Notes: generated from the letters alone by a model not told the origin. A DNA stretch of 64,000 nucleotides from Sipunculus nudus (GCA_026874595.1 CM049311.1:43093676-43157675), one strand, 5' to 3'; positions 35,699-46,905 are shown, counted from the stretch's first letter. A program made the numbers and translations.

Positions 35699-38200
35699 AC
35701 TAGACGACCATAGGTCAAACGCTTGCCGGAAATCGGAAGTGAAACACAGACGGACAGACAGAACATATTGTCGGTTTTCTATTAATGGAATGACTCTCAG
35801 GGACATTGCTGAGAATATGTGGCCCGTAGAATGACATATGAGACAAAAGAACAGGCAAGCAGACAAAGCTGACAACAAAAGACGAACAGACAGACATACT
35901 GACTTTGTGAGACAAGATTGACACCAGATGACTTAACCTAGTTATGGAGAAGATTCAAAGGAAGAAAATGATTTAAAATTTATGTAATTTAGATTTTTAG
36001 TTTTGGAGGTATGGCGAATTAATGATATACTTGGGAGGCTCGATTGTAGCGCCCTCTGGCGGACATATTCCAAAGACAACAAATGCGTTTCGTATTATTA
36101 GTGTATGACATGAGATGTCCCAGTTTCAAAAGGATTCCGTCAAAGCTGTGGCCTGTAGAATGCTATATGTAAGGCGTAAGAACCAGCAAGCAGGCGACTT
36201 TTAGGATAAAGGACAAACAGATGGACACACTGACAAAGTGACAGAAGATTGAAACCAGATGCCTTAATCAGGTTATGGAGAAGACTCAAAGGAAGAAAAT
36301 AAGCTATAGTTTATGTAACTGAGGCTTTGGGTGAAGAGATATGGCCAATACAATGGTATGTGTGTGAGGGTCGTGTGCAGCGCCCACTAGTGGCCATATC
36401 CCGATAATGAAAAATTTATTTCTAGATATAAGTGTAAGACATAAGATGTAATAGTTTCAAAAGGATTCCGTCAAAACTGTGGCCTATAGAATGCTATATG
36501 TGAGACGCAAGAACCAGCAAGCAGGCGAATTTAAGGACAACTGACAAACAGACGGACACACTGACAAAGTGACTCAAGATTGAGTCCAGATGACTACTCC
36601 AGGTTATGGAGAAGACTCAAAGGAAGAAAAAGCTACAGTTTATGTAACTGAGGTTTATAGTTTTGGAGATATTGCCAAAGCATGATATGTTGGGAGAGGT
36701 TCGAGTTCAGCGCCCCCTAGCGGCCATATCCGGAAAATAAAAAATTGGTTTCGAGATTTTAGTGTAAGACTTAAGATGTAATAATTTCAAAAGGATTCTT
36801 TCAAAACTGCGGCCTGTAGAATGCTATATGAGAGACGCAAGAGCAAGCAGGTGAATTTGAGGAAAACTGACAAACAGACGGACACACTGACAAAGTGACA
36901 CAAGAATGAGACCAGATGACATTTCTAGATCATGGAGAAGACTCAGAGAAAGAAAATAAGCCATAGTTTCTGTAATTGAGGCTTTGGGTTTTAGAGATAT
37001 GGTCAATATAATGATATGTGTGAGGGTCATGTGCAGTGCCACCTAGCAGCCATATCCGGAAAATGAAAAATATGTTTTGAGATATTTCTGTAAAACATAA
37101 TATGCATCAGTTTTCAAATGCTTCTTTAAAAACTGTGGCCTGTAGAATGCTATTGTGGGACGCAAGAACCAGCAAGCAGGCGAATTTCAGGACAACTGAG
37201 AAACAGACAGACACACTGACAAAGTGACACAAGATTGAGACCAGATGACATTATCAGTTTATGGAGAAGACTCAGAGGGAAAAAATAAGCTATAGTTTAT
37301 GTAATTGAGGCTTTGGGTTTTAGAGATATGGCCAATGTAATGATATATGTTTGAGGGTCGTGTACAGCGCCCCCTAGCAGCCATATTCAAAAAATGAAAA
37401 AACAATTTCGAGATACTAGTGTAGGACTTACCATATGTCAGTTTCAAAAAGATTCCTGCAATAATGTGGCCTTTGGCGCAAGATGAATGAAATCTTGAAA
37501 TATCTCTATTCACGAGATATTTTACGAGATACTGCAAGACTTGTAATAAAATCTTGTAGTACTAGTTGAATGCTACCTGATGCAAAAACTAGGTCTCTCT
37601 AGCTTTAAAACTAACAAAGTTAGAAAAATAAGACCCCTTAATTTCGAATATCATGACTTTTCCCCCAAATTTTGTAACAATGGTTACGGCAAATTTGAGT
37701 CAGCTACACACCAGATGAAAAGGCCTTGGAATGACGATTAAAATGAGCTATTGTTGAAGTAGATACAACTAATAGTCACAAAGATATGAAGAAAAAACCG
37801 TTTTGAGAAGTTCTGATGACCTTGACCTTTAACTTATTTTGACCAAAACCAATAGGGCACCTAGAATTTTGGTTGTCCATCATCCCTGAAAGTTTCAAGG
37901 TGATTGTGGCAAAATTGTTGCCAGGAGAGTGATGACAAACAAACAAACAAGACGACCATAGGTCGAACGCTTGCCAGAAATCGGAAGTGAAACACAGACG
38001 GACAGACAGAACATATTGTCGGTTTTCTATTAATGGAATGACTTTGTGAGACAAGATTGACACCAGATGACTTTACCTAGTTATGGAGAAGATTCAAAGG
38101 AAGAAAATGAGTTATAATTTATGTAATTTAGATTTGTAGTTTTGGAGGTATGGGGAATTAATGATATACTTCTCCATATTTTGAAAATCAAGAATTGTAA
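35699..38200 (+). mobile_element. Family E element with five tandem units
   Basis: 5' end ACTAG, CGACCATAGGTC, GCTTGCCGGAAATC (35,721-35,734). Units have CTCF-like cores near 36,049, 36,380, 36,712, 37,034 and 37,368. A second, internally placed E start follows an AAAC tract at about 37,944-37,975. This copy, reverse-complemented, closely matches the E inserted in the Gypsy element. Confidence 0.7.
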
Positions 38201-38745
38201 CCTATATTAGGTCACCATGGTAATGGAAGTATATGACAGAGTCCCCACGAGGATAAACCCATTAAATATAGTTTCAGATGCTGCAATCAATATTGTGACA
38301 CTGTCTATAGTTTTGGAGATATGGCACAATAATGATTGCTGCAGCGCCATCTGGCGGCTATTTCCTTAAAAGAAAAAATTAAGTTTCGAGGTATTTTATT
38401 TTTAATTATTTTTATTTGATGTATGATTAAAATTTAACCCCTGCAGAATATGACAGTCCCCACGAGGATAAACGCATTAAATCTAGTTTCAGATGCTGCA
38501 AACAATGTTGTGACACTGTTTTGTTTTGGAGATATGGCACAATAATGATTGCTGCAGTGCCATCTGGCGGCTTTTTTCTAAAAGGAAAAAAATAAGTTCC
38601 CAGACATTTTTTTATTATATATATTTGATTTATAATTAAAATTTAACCCCTGTAGAATATGACAGAGTCCCCAGGAGGATAAACGCATTAAATCTAGTAT
38701 CAGATTCTGCAATCAATGTTGTGACAATGTGTATAGTTTTGGAGA
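38201..38745 (+). repeat. About 213-bp tandem repeat, three copies
   Basis: GAGTCCCCACGAGGATAAAC-like phrases at 38,239, 38,455 and 38,665 (spacing 211-216), each followed by TTTTGGAGATATGGCACAAT-like sequence. The first two also have GCAGYGCCATCTGGCGGC, a degenerate form of the family E GC-rich motif. Confidence 0.8.
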
Positions 38746-39067
38746 TATGTAAATCATGTGAACAAACTTGAGAAAGATTGTTCAAGGAATCATTTCTGTG
38801 AAAAATTGAACAATTTGGCTGAACAGTCTCGGAGAAGAAGATTTTTAAAGCTTTTTTAGCTTTTTCCCAATAAAATCTAAGAAAATGCAGTTAGCCAAAA
38901 AATAAGCAAAATCCGATAAAGTTTTTTAGATGACTAATTTTTTGCATAAAATTTCGTGATGCTTACTCTTGCCATTTTAAAGATAATATGGGTTAACGTA
39001 CATACGACGCACGACAGATGACGGACGACGCCACACCATCAAATAAGCTCACAGGTTCGCTAAAAAA
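38746..39067 (+). mobile_element. Family D 3' end fragment
   Basis: Matches the last ~320 bases of the 15,999-18,618 element: TGAACAAACTTGAG, GAAAATGCAGTTAGCC, an ACGACGCACGACAGATGACGG tract in broken form, and CACAGGTTCGC (39,050-39,060) plus TAAAAAA. Confidence 0.65.
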
Positions 39068-39147
39068 CATATCCAAGTATGTTTTATTCATCTTTCACAA
39101 ACATAGTCACCAGGTGACCCCTAGTCATCTTTGGCCAGTCTTCAAAA

Positions 39148-39356
39148 CTATTTTGCAGCAGAACCCTCCCTGTATTTGCCTCTTCTGGTCTTTTTCCCTT
39201 CCCAGTGAACAAGGGCAGGGATTGGATCAAATTCTGCAAGAGGTGGAGGCTGCACCATATCACTGACACGTAATCATATTCGTCAGTTTCGTACTGCAAC
39301 CAGTCGTCCTGGCTTTGTCATTTTCTGACAGTGCTCAGTTTTGCTGATGCAGCCAT
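39148..39356 (-). pseudogene. Decayed retrocopy-like small protein gene
   Basis: From an ATG at 39,356 the minus strand reads MAASAKLSTVRK, then TGA, then continues with DDWLQYETDEYDYVS. A shift of frame leads into a proline-rich segment (VQPPPLAEFDPIPALVHW) and a basic tail ending at TAG (39,148-39,150). Total about 69 codons without introns. The composition is protein-like and the two frames join naturally, so this looks like a short real gene broken by one nonsense codon and one indel, perhaps a processed copy. No poly-A tail or target duplication is evident. I do not recognise the family. Confidence 0.45.
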
Positions 39357-40016
39357 CGTGACGACGGTGGGTGAAATGGAGACATGGGCGGGGGTTGGAA
39401 AATGGAATTTTTTTTACCAGGTCATAATTTAATAGCAGGCCTAATTTGGATGATGATATACCTTATAATAGATATATTTATGGTGATCCAATTTATTTAT
39501 ATACTATATATGTTTAACACGAGGCACGCAGGTTTTTACAACTGAACACAGCGTGGATACGATGTAGTTTCCCACGAAACTGTATTACCAATATCCTTAT
39601 ACAGTGGACCAATCGGATAATGCATAACATAATATACACGTGTAGCCCACGCTGCAGTAACCGCTATGCTTAGCTATGATTTGCTGATAACAGCCGGCCA
39701 TAAAAGATTTTGTTCATACAACGATTTGTTCCGTGAAATTATATCCTAATACCTATACCAAACCTTCTGAGAAATACAAATATGATAAATGAAACCTTGT
39801 TTAATGGGAATATTTTTCAAATAGTTATATATAATTTATTTTAGTCCCTATATTCAGCTCTGAAATTGGCCTCTTGAAAAAACATGAATATTGCCATTTA
39901 TTGTTTTAAAATTGATAAAATACAATAGTGTTGTAGTATAAAATATATAAACTGATAACAGTGTGATCCCAAAATACCTCAAACCAACCCTTATATATAT
40001 GTTGTAATTTGTGATA
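39357..40016. other. Unassigned AT-rich DNA
   Basis: Nothing recognised between the decayed small gene and the MITE. Confidence 0.4.
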
Positions 40017-40018
40017 TA

Positions 40019-40446
40019 CTGTGGTTGGCTTCATATTCGCGAGGCTGAAATTTCCCGATTTCTCCATTTATAATGTTATCCGAGGGTTTCATTTTCGCGA
40101 TCTCACCAGAACCTATATCAAATATTTGGTAAATCCATTCCTGTGTGTATTATAAATGAGAATAAGTCATGAGTTTGTGATATTCTTCTCATATAACGAT
40201 GGACCCGAACACAGCACAAGTAGTTTAGTTCAAATTTAAGGGAACGTTTCCCGTGTACCTGCATGGATGTAACTTATTATAAAATTTCTCACTGTTCTAA
40301 CCAATTCCCATACAAGTATTGGCTACACTAAATGAGAAGAACATACTCAATAGGCCAATTATTCCCGAGGGATTCATTTTCGCGATTATTTCCCATTCGC
40401 GAATATCGCGAAATTAAAACCCTCGCGAATAAAAAGGCAACCACAG
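40019..40446. mobile_element. MITE with TA target duplication
   Basis: Ends CTGTGGTTG and CAACCACAG are flanked by TA on both sides (40,017-40,018 and 40,447-40,448). The inverted repeats extend imperfectly to about 28 bp through TATTCGCGAG / CTCGCGAATA. The interior has further TTCGCGA palindromic phrases. No transposase; a TA duplication suggests Tc1/mariner- or Harbinger-like mobilisation. Confidence 0.75.
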
Positions 40447-40448
40447 TA

Positions 40449-41127
40449 TTTTATGAAATCAAGGAAAGCAAAAATAAATATTTTTTTTCATAGTTTTTTA
40501 ATTATTTTGATCATATAATCAATGTCCTTTATTTTACATGGTATTCAACCTTTCCAATTTTTGCTTTCAGTTGGAGGAGCTGTCTCGAGGGGAGTTTTTG
40601 CAAGCTTTGCAACAAGTTCAAGCTGAACAATTAATCAATCAATATGCTTTCAATATCTTGACTTTTGTACAAAATAAATCAAAATGTGTATTGTGGATAG
40701 ATGTAATATCTTCACTATCTCATTCAAATAGTGGAGCCAGTTTAAATTTGATTCCCTCCATTCCCACCAAGTTTTGTGTTTTTTTGGTATGGAGTAAATA
40801 AATTTGTGATAAAAATGTGTCTTGTTTCTTTGACTTTAGGCATTTTATGTTGTTTTCCTGTCAATTTTGACATATAAGAATCATAATTGAAATTCAAATC
40901 ATATATATTTAAAGTATTCAGAATCCTACAAATGAATCAATCCTTAATTAAGACAGTGTTGACAGCTGTGTCTGACAGTAACCCTACATAGTGGATGCGC
41001 ACGACACACACCCTAATTAACTGACATGGGGACGCCCCCTTACTAATTAGCTGCCTGCCTGGACTGGCTGGTGGTCACAGGTTTTGCTGGAAAGTAGGGT
41101 CAGATATGGCTCATTCTCTGAAACAGA
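40449..41127. other. Unassigned DNA with one possible terminal exon
   Basis: TTGCTTTCAG ending at 40,570 is a good plus-strand splice acceptor. It opens a frame starting LEELSRGEFLQALQQVQAEQ and running to a TAA at 40,799, which overlaps an AATAAA (40,797-40,802). The first 25 codons look helical and protein-like, the rest less so. The family is not recognised; this may be chance. Confidence 0.2.
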
Positions 41128-43376
41128 ACAAGTGACCCACGGGTCATGACGCTCAGCTGACTGACATGTTGATAATATGTCCTTGCACAGACAATTAAGA
41201 TAGGTGGCATCATTGTTCATGCATATTAGCTTAAGTTCATCAAGACCCATAAGCACAACAAATTTGATGACAATCCAACCAGCCTTTCATGAGGAATCTG
41301 GCAATTTGTTGTATTTTGCATTATTTCTGGGGTGCTCAAACATACCCCAAAACTCTGAGAATTAAGGTCTCTGTGACCCAATTTCAGGTTTCTTGGGAGA
41401 ACTTTTGAGGAACTCTCATGATGTCAAGTTACAAGATTTTGGGCCCCATGGTAATGATTTGTGCCCTACTTTGGTATCAAATTTTTAATTATTCTGGGGG
41501 GTACTTCGCAGCCCCATAGCTCGAACAATATTGGTGACAGAAACCTTATTTCAGGTTTCCAAGGAGACTTTTCATGGGCCTCCTAGCATGTCAAGAAAGA
41601 AGATTCTAGGTCTAGTCGTTACGATTTGTGCTATATTAACAGTTGATGGCATCTTTTAAGGTCTCAAAAATAGAGAAAAAAATCATAAAAAAATAAAAAA
41701 TAAAGGTGGCGCCACCAGTCTGCAATAACTGATGTAACACCCCATGATCAATATCCATGCAAAGAATCATGGTGATCAATGCATTAGTTGTTCAGATACT
41801 TCTTCTTTTGTATCAAATTTTCAATTATTCTGAGGGATACTTTGGAGTCCTATAGCTTGAAGGATATGGGAAACAGAGACCTAATTTCAGGTTTCCACAG
41901 ACACTTTTCATGGGCCTCGATGCATTATAAGAATGAAGAATCTAGGTCCAGTTGTTATGATTTGTACCCTGTTGACAGATAACAACATCTTTAAAGGTCT
42001 CCAAAAATAGAGAAAAAAAAATTTGGAAAACTGAGAAAAAAATAGAGTTGGTGCACCCAGTCTGCAGAAACTGATGGAACAGCTCATGATCAATATGTAT
42101 GCTGAAAATAATGAACATCAGTGTTGTATTAATTGAGATACTGCAGTTTTTGTATCAAATTTTTCATTATTCGGGGGGGCTTATTTTGGAGCCATACAGC
42201 TTAAAGGATATTGGTAACTGAGACCTAATTTCAGGTTTCCACGGAGACTTTTCATGGGTCTCCCTGTGTGTTAAGAATGAAGATTCTAGGTCCAGTTGTT
42301 ACAATTTGTACCCTGTTGACAGATCAATACATCCTTAAAGTTCTTAAAAAATAGAGACAAAAAAAATTGTAAAAATTTGAAAAAATACAGGTGGCAACAC
42401 AAGTCTGCAGGAACTGATGGAACACCTCTTGATCAATATGTATGCCACAAATCATGACCATCAGTGTTGTAGTTATTCAGAGGTTGCAGTTTTTTTTATC
42501 AAATTTTCCATTATTCTGGGGGGGTAATTGTGAGCCCAACAGCTCAAAGGATATGGGTAACAGAGATCTTATTTCTGGTTTCCATGGAGACTTTTCATAG
42601 GTCTCTCACTGTGTCAAGAATGAAGATTCTCGGTCCAGTCTTAATAATTTGTGCCCTGTTAACAGAAGTTTATATTTTTAAAGGTTTCAAAACAGAGAAA
42701 ATAATTCGATAAAAATTTAAAAAATACAGGTGGCATCACCAGTCTGCAGAAACTGATGAAACATCTCATGATAAATATGCATGCCAAAAATCATGCCCAT
42801 CAGTGATGTTGTTATTTTGTATGAAATTTTTATTATTCTGGGGGGGGGGGTACTTTGGGGCCTCGTAGCTTGAAGGATATGGGTAACAGAGATCTAATTT
42901 TTTGTTTCCATGCAGACTTTTCGTAGGTCTCATGGTGTGTCAAGAATGAAGATTCTAGGTCCAGTCTTAAAGATTTGTGCCCTGTTAACAAATGTTCACA
43001 TTTTTAAAGGTCTCATAAATTGAGAAAAAAATCGAAAAATACAGGTGGCACCACCAGTCTGCAGGAACTGATGGAACATCTCATGATCAATATGTATGCC
43101 AAAAATCATGACCATCAGTGATGTAGTTAATGAGATATTGAAGTTTTTGTATAAAATTTTTTTACTATTCTTGGGGGTACTCAGCTCGAAGGATATGGGT
43201 AACAGATACCTCATTTCTGGTTTCCAAGGAGATTTTTCATGGACCTCTCAGAATGTCAAATTACAAGTTTCAAGGTCCAGCAGTTACGATTTGTGCCAGG
43301 TTAACGGACAGACAGACGGACGACGAGCAAAGGGTGATTACTATAGCTCAGATGACTTAGTCAGCTGAGCTAAAAA
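41128..43376 (+). mobile_element. Family A element, copy with both ends
   Basis: 5' ACAAG, TGACCCACGGGTCA (41,133-41,146), GCTCAGCTGAC (41,151-41,161). Six to seven 337-bp units follow, with GGTGGCGCCACC exact at 41,705 and degenerate elsewhere. A CGGACAGACAGACGGACGAC tract precedes the 3' hairpin 43,344-43,372 and A5. Non-coding: reading frames containing GNRDLISGF recur in different phases because the unit is not a multiple of three. Confidence 0.7.
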
Positions 43377-43972
43377 TCGTAAAAATACAGGTGGCACCAC
43401 CAGTCTGCAGAAACTGATTGGAGCTTAAAGAATATGAGTAACAGAGATCTAATTCAAAGTTTCCAAGAAGACTTTTCATGGACCTCCTGGGTGTAAAGTG
43501 AGAAGATTCCAGGTTCAGAGATTAAGATTTGTGCCCTGTTAACAGATGACGGCGTCTTTTGAGGTCTCAAAAATAGAGAAAAAATATTGTAAAAAAATCG
43601 AAAAAATACAGGTGGCGCCACCAGTCTGCAGAAACTGATGAAACACTCCATGATCAATATCCATGCAAAAATCATGGTGATCAATGCATAAGTTGTTAAG
43701 ATATTTGAGCTTTTGTATCAAATTTTTCATTATTCTGGGGGGTACTTCGGAGCCCAATAGCTTGAAGACTATGGGTAACAGAGACCTAATTCCAGGTTTC
43801 CAAGGAGATTTTTCATGGACCTCTCTGGATATACAGTTAGAAGTACCAGGTCCAGTGGGTACTATTTGTGCCTTGTTAACGCACTGACGGCTGTATGGCC
43901 GGACAGCCAGACGGAGGACGGACAAAGAGTGATCGCTATAGCTCAGATGACGTACAGTCAGCTGAGCTAAAA
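43377..43972 (+). mobile_element. Family A units with own 3' end, 5'-truncated
   Basis: About two units abutting the previous 3' end, with GGTGGCGCCACC at 43,611 and hairpin 43,939-43,969. Another case of successive 3' ends. Confidence 0.6.
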
Positions 43973-44662
43973 TTGCAATAACTTTAATCATAGTTATCAG
44001 ATCTATTTTATTCAAACTGATTATTGATCCTGAAGTCAAGCCTTATCTTGTGATATTTTTGTTGTTGTAAAATTCTGATTTTGAAATTTTGACTGATATA
44101 CCTATATTTGTCAGTTTCCTCCCATTTCTCTATCATATGTAACCTGTACTTCTCTCGCACCCTTCTTGCTCAACCAACACCGCCATGTCGCATAGGATTC
44201 CCCCAGTTAGCCATTACATCATCAAGTAACACCTGTTCACACAATCTCACACATTCACAATTGCTACACTTCAGGTCGTACCTCTGACATTTGGCTACAA
44301 TCTTTTCTTTCTTTAGCCCAGTCCCTGCACTGGTCTCCCCCCACTTATTCTACATTATTTTTCATTCCATTATTATGTCTCTACTTCCCACAGGGGGGGG
44401 GAGGGGGTACCACAGATATGTACCACACATTGGTACTACTACAGAACGCGGGCTTCAGCCAAACTACCATAGGATATGCATGAAGTCATACTGCTGCTTG
44501 ATTTGGCCACTTATTTTAATCTGCCATTTGCACTCCTCCATTACATAAATCCTAAACATCATTACGTCCGTCCGTATACACTCATACGAGTCATAGCCAT
44601 AACCTCGTCGAGACAGTGCTTGAGTGATCCTACAGTCACTCTGAAGCCTGCGTTTATAGTGG
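43973..44662. other. Unassigned DNA
   Basis: Pyrimidine-rich stretch around 44,110-44,390 and a G9-A-G5 run at 44,393-44,407. No gene recognised. Confidence 0.4.
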
Positions 44663-44670
44663 CTCCCAGA

Positions 44671-45546
44671 TAGTGGTGGGCCGATCATCGAGTTTTTTCG
44701 AAAGTCAGTCGGTTTGCTGCCACTTTTAAGCGCTCAATTACCAAAGGCAACTATCGATTACATCATAATTTGAATGTTTTTTTCCCAGAATGTCTTAATG
44801 TTATTTTTCCGCACTTCATATGATGAGCCTGAGTTCCCAAATAACCTCCGTATCTAACTGAGTATGACACGGTAGATGAGAGAACTGAGGACTTATTAAA
44901 ACTCTGTGAACTGGCAGGAAGCTGCAGAATTAGCAGAGAGTTTTCTAACGAGATGTTCATTGCAAAATATGGGCTATATGGCGTTAAAATGTTTCATAAT
45001 TCTCCAGGTGTATGCCAGTTTTGCGACATTCTCTTAGAAATAATCTCTTCAACTAATGCCAAGTGCAGCTGCCACTTGAGTTATATATATTTTAGCTTTC
45101 AATTACTTTTTAAAAATTTTTACCAAAAATTACATTGGCCTGTAATTTTTCTGGTGGGCCTGTGAAATCAGTATGCATGTCGTAAGTCGTCATAATTGTT
45201 TTAAAATGAAATTCCTTGCGGGTGGTGAAGTTAAAATGATAGGCGGGAGTATTCCTGAGGGCCAGCAAGTAGATATCCTGGACTGTGGTTTATTTCTTGA
45301 TTATTATAATTAGTTAAAATGAAACTTTGAATAGCATATCTTAGTTATAATAGGAAAATATAAAAAAAGGCAAAAACCTATTTTCATAAGGTAGAATTAC
45401 TAAGACATAATACTGGGTTAAGAAAGTACAGTTTCACAGATAATTGCATATTTCTTTTTATTTGTCTAATCCAATTAATATCGATCATCGATCGGTTTAC
45501 CCAAACCGATGATAGATTATGAAAAAGGAACTGACTCCCACCCCTA
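44671..45546. mobile_element. Non-autonomous hAT element
   Basis: Terminal inverted repeats TAGTGGTGGG and CCCACCCCTA (9 of 10 match) are flanked by a perfect 8-bp target duplication CTCCCAGA (44,663-44,670 and 45,547-45,554). Terminal sequence and 8-bp duplication are diagnostic of the hAT superfamily. Length 876 bp. ATCGATCATCGATCGG near the right end echoes CCGATCATCGA at the left. No intact transposase is visible, so it was moved in trans. Confidence 0.85.
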
Positions 45547-45554
45547 CTCCCAGA

Positions 45555-45796
45555 CATGCATGCCAGTAAGATACTCAGAAGTTAACAGTCACACGACAAA
45601 AATAGTATTATCTGAAGTGAACCCTAAAAAGACTACACCCCATTTTTCCTCTCTATCCCCATCAACTGTATCACCCTCTTTAGGAAGTTCTCCTAACCAG
45701 GGTGTCTAAGGTATTCTATATTCGCTCCAAATAAATAAAAAATGATGTGGACCATGGTTCGTGGAATGGAGTAGTACCCGAAGCACTGCTGTTGGG
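45555..45796. other. Unassigned DNA
   Basis: Nothing recognised in the gap between two DNA transposons. Confidence 0.4.
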
Positions 45797-46015
45797 TCCG
45801 CCTAAACACCCAAAACACCAGTGTTTTGGGCACTGGTGTTTTGGGGTACGTGTGACAAAACACCCTTTTAAATTTGAAGCAAAACACTTGCATTAGTCAA
45901 TTAATCATCATCTGTTGCATATGCTAATGCAGAATTGTGCCACTATTCTGTAAAATAAAAGTAAGCAATAGTTTTTTGAACGACCTACAAGTGCGCTGCT
46001 TGATTGCGACTAGTG

Positions 46016-46029
46016 CCACTAGGGGGCAG
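46016..46029 (+). promoter_or_regulatory. Consensus CTCF-type core motif
   Basis: CCACTAGGGGGCAG fits every position of the degenerate core CCASYAGRKGGCRS. It stands alone about 1.6 kb downstream of the FAM76 start codon, within its first intron. Motif match only. Confidence 0.45.
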
Positions 46030-46094
46030 GGACATAGCTGGAATAAATAGCTGCCGTGGGCGCCGGTCATCCGAGCACGGCTAACTGCATTAAA

Positions 46095-46128
46095 TGCGGT
46101 GGTATCCAGGACCCTGGATACCGCCGCA
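46095..46128. repeat. Strong 16-bp stem hairpin
   Basis: TGCGGTGGTATCCAGG, loop AC, CCTGGATACCGCCGCA: 15 of 16 pairs are Watson-Crick and the other is G-T. Confidence 0.9.
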
Positions 46129-46905
46129 TAAAAAGCTTCAGAGTAAACTGGAGAACTTTAAACCCTTGTCGGAAAAAATATTGTGTAAAATCAAATAGGG
46201 CGTTTATGACAAGGAAACTTTAAGTAGTCTAAGGGAGATATAGTACTTTATTCGAATGACAAAGAAATTCAGCTAAATATTATGTTTTAGTATACATGTA
46301 AACAAGACTCACTTTTATAACTTTGCAACCCTTGCGCTTGAAACTGTCTCAGAATCTAAAACAATGAACTGCGTGACCTTTGCTCGCTGAGCCAACACAG
46401 CCCGTTACCACTGGTTACACAGGGGGCTGCCGGCCAGCCGTGGCTGGGGGAAAACCCAGAGCAGACATTGTTCCCCGTGTATCACCGTTTATTAGGATAA
46501 TACATATTCTTCAAATCAACATTTAAAATGGACAAACACTGTCTATGTGGTATGTTATATGCGTATTTGATAAGAATATCCTTATTTCTTAACGAATACA
46601 ACATTTTCAGATGAAATATAAGAATTTAATTGTCATGTGGAATGTCTCCAGTTTCCTCAAATCATCTTCTAGGGCTCTCGCATAGCGTAGCGTAGTAAGA
46701 GAGGACGGGTGCTAGGGCTAGAGCACGGCATGAAACACTCGTTTTTATCTTTATGTCATAATTTATGAAACAATATTGCTGAGATATATTCATCACATGA
46801 TTAATTATCGATTGGTGTTACGTTTTGGGTTTAGATTTAAAGTTAAGTGGGTGTTTCGTCACAAATACCCATAACACCGGTGTTTAGGGTGTTTAGGTAG
46901 CCGCC

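Larger units (their letters stand above)
45797..46905. mobile_element. 1.1-kb element with long imperfect inverted repeats
   Basis: The left end (45,797-45,866) and the right end (46,849-46,905) share, in inverse orientation, CTAAACACCC, AACACCRGTGTT and GTGACRAAACACCC. The left end also contains a perfect 14-bp stem CCAAAACACCAGTG with a 7-base loop (45,810-45,844). The interior has a strong hairpin (46,095-46,128) and a consensus CTCF core (46,016). No transposase; target duplication not resolved. Superfamily unknown. Confidence 0.6.

Noticed and set aside
19469-37042. Minus-strand frames with repeated SVCLFV/LLAGSC-type stretches in family E
   Set aside because: They read through the ACAG-type microsatellite on the opposite strand (Val-Cys-Leu from TGTCTGTTTGTC) and recur with each tandem unit.
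18690-37400. Regularly spaced repeats as a CRISPR array
   Set aside because: Units are ~330 bp, fully repetitive with no unique spacers, and the DNA is eukaryotic.
39315-39325. TGA at codon 13 of the small gene as a selenocysteine codon
   Set aside because: A second, independent frame break follows and no SECIS-like structure was recognised; decay is simpler.
46660-46730. GCGTAGCGTAG-containing segment as a tRNA-derived SINE head
   Set aside because: No A/B box pair with proper spacing and no cloverleaf could be drawn.
45797-46905. The 1.1-kb inverted-repeat element as a second hAT
   Set aside because: No 8-bp target duplication and the terminal sequence lacks the hAT-type start.
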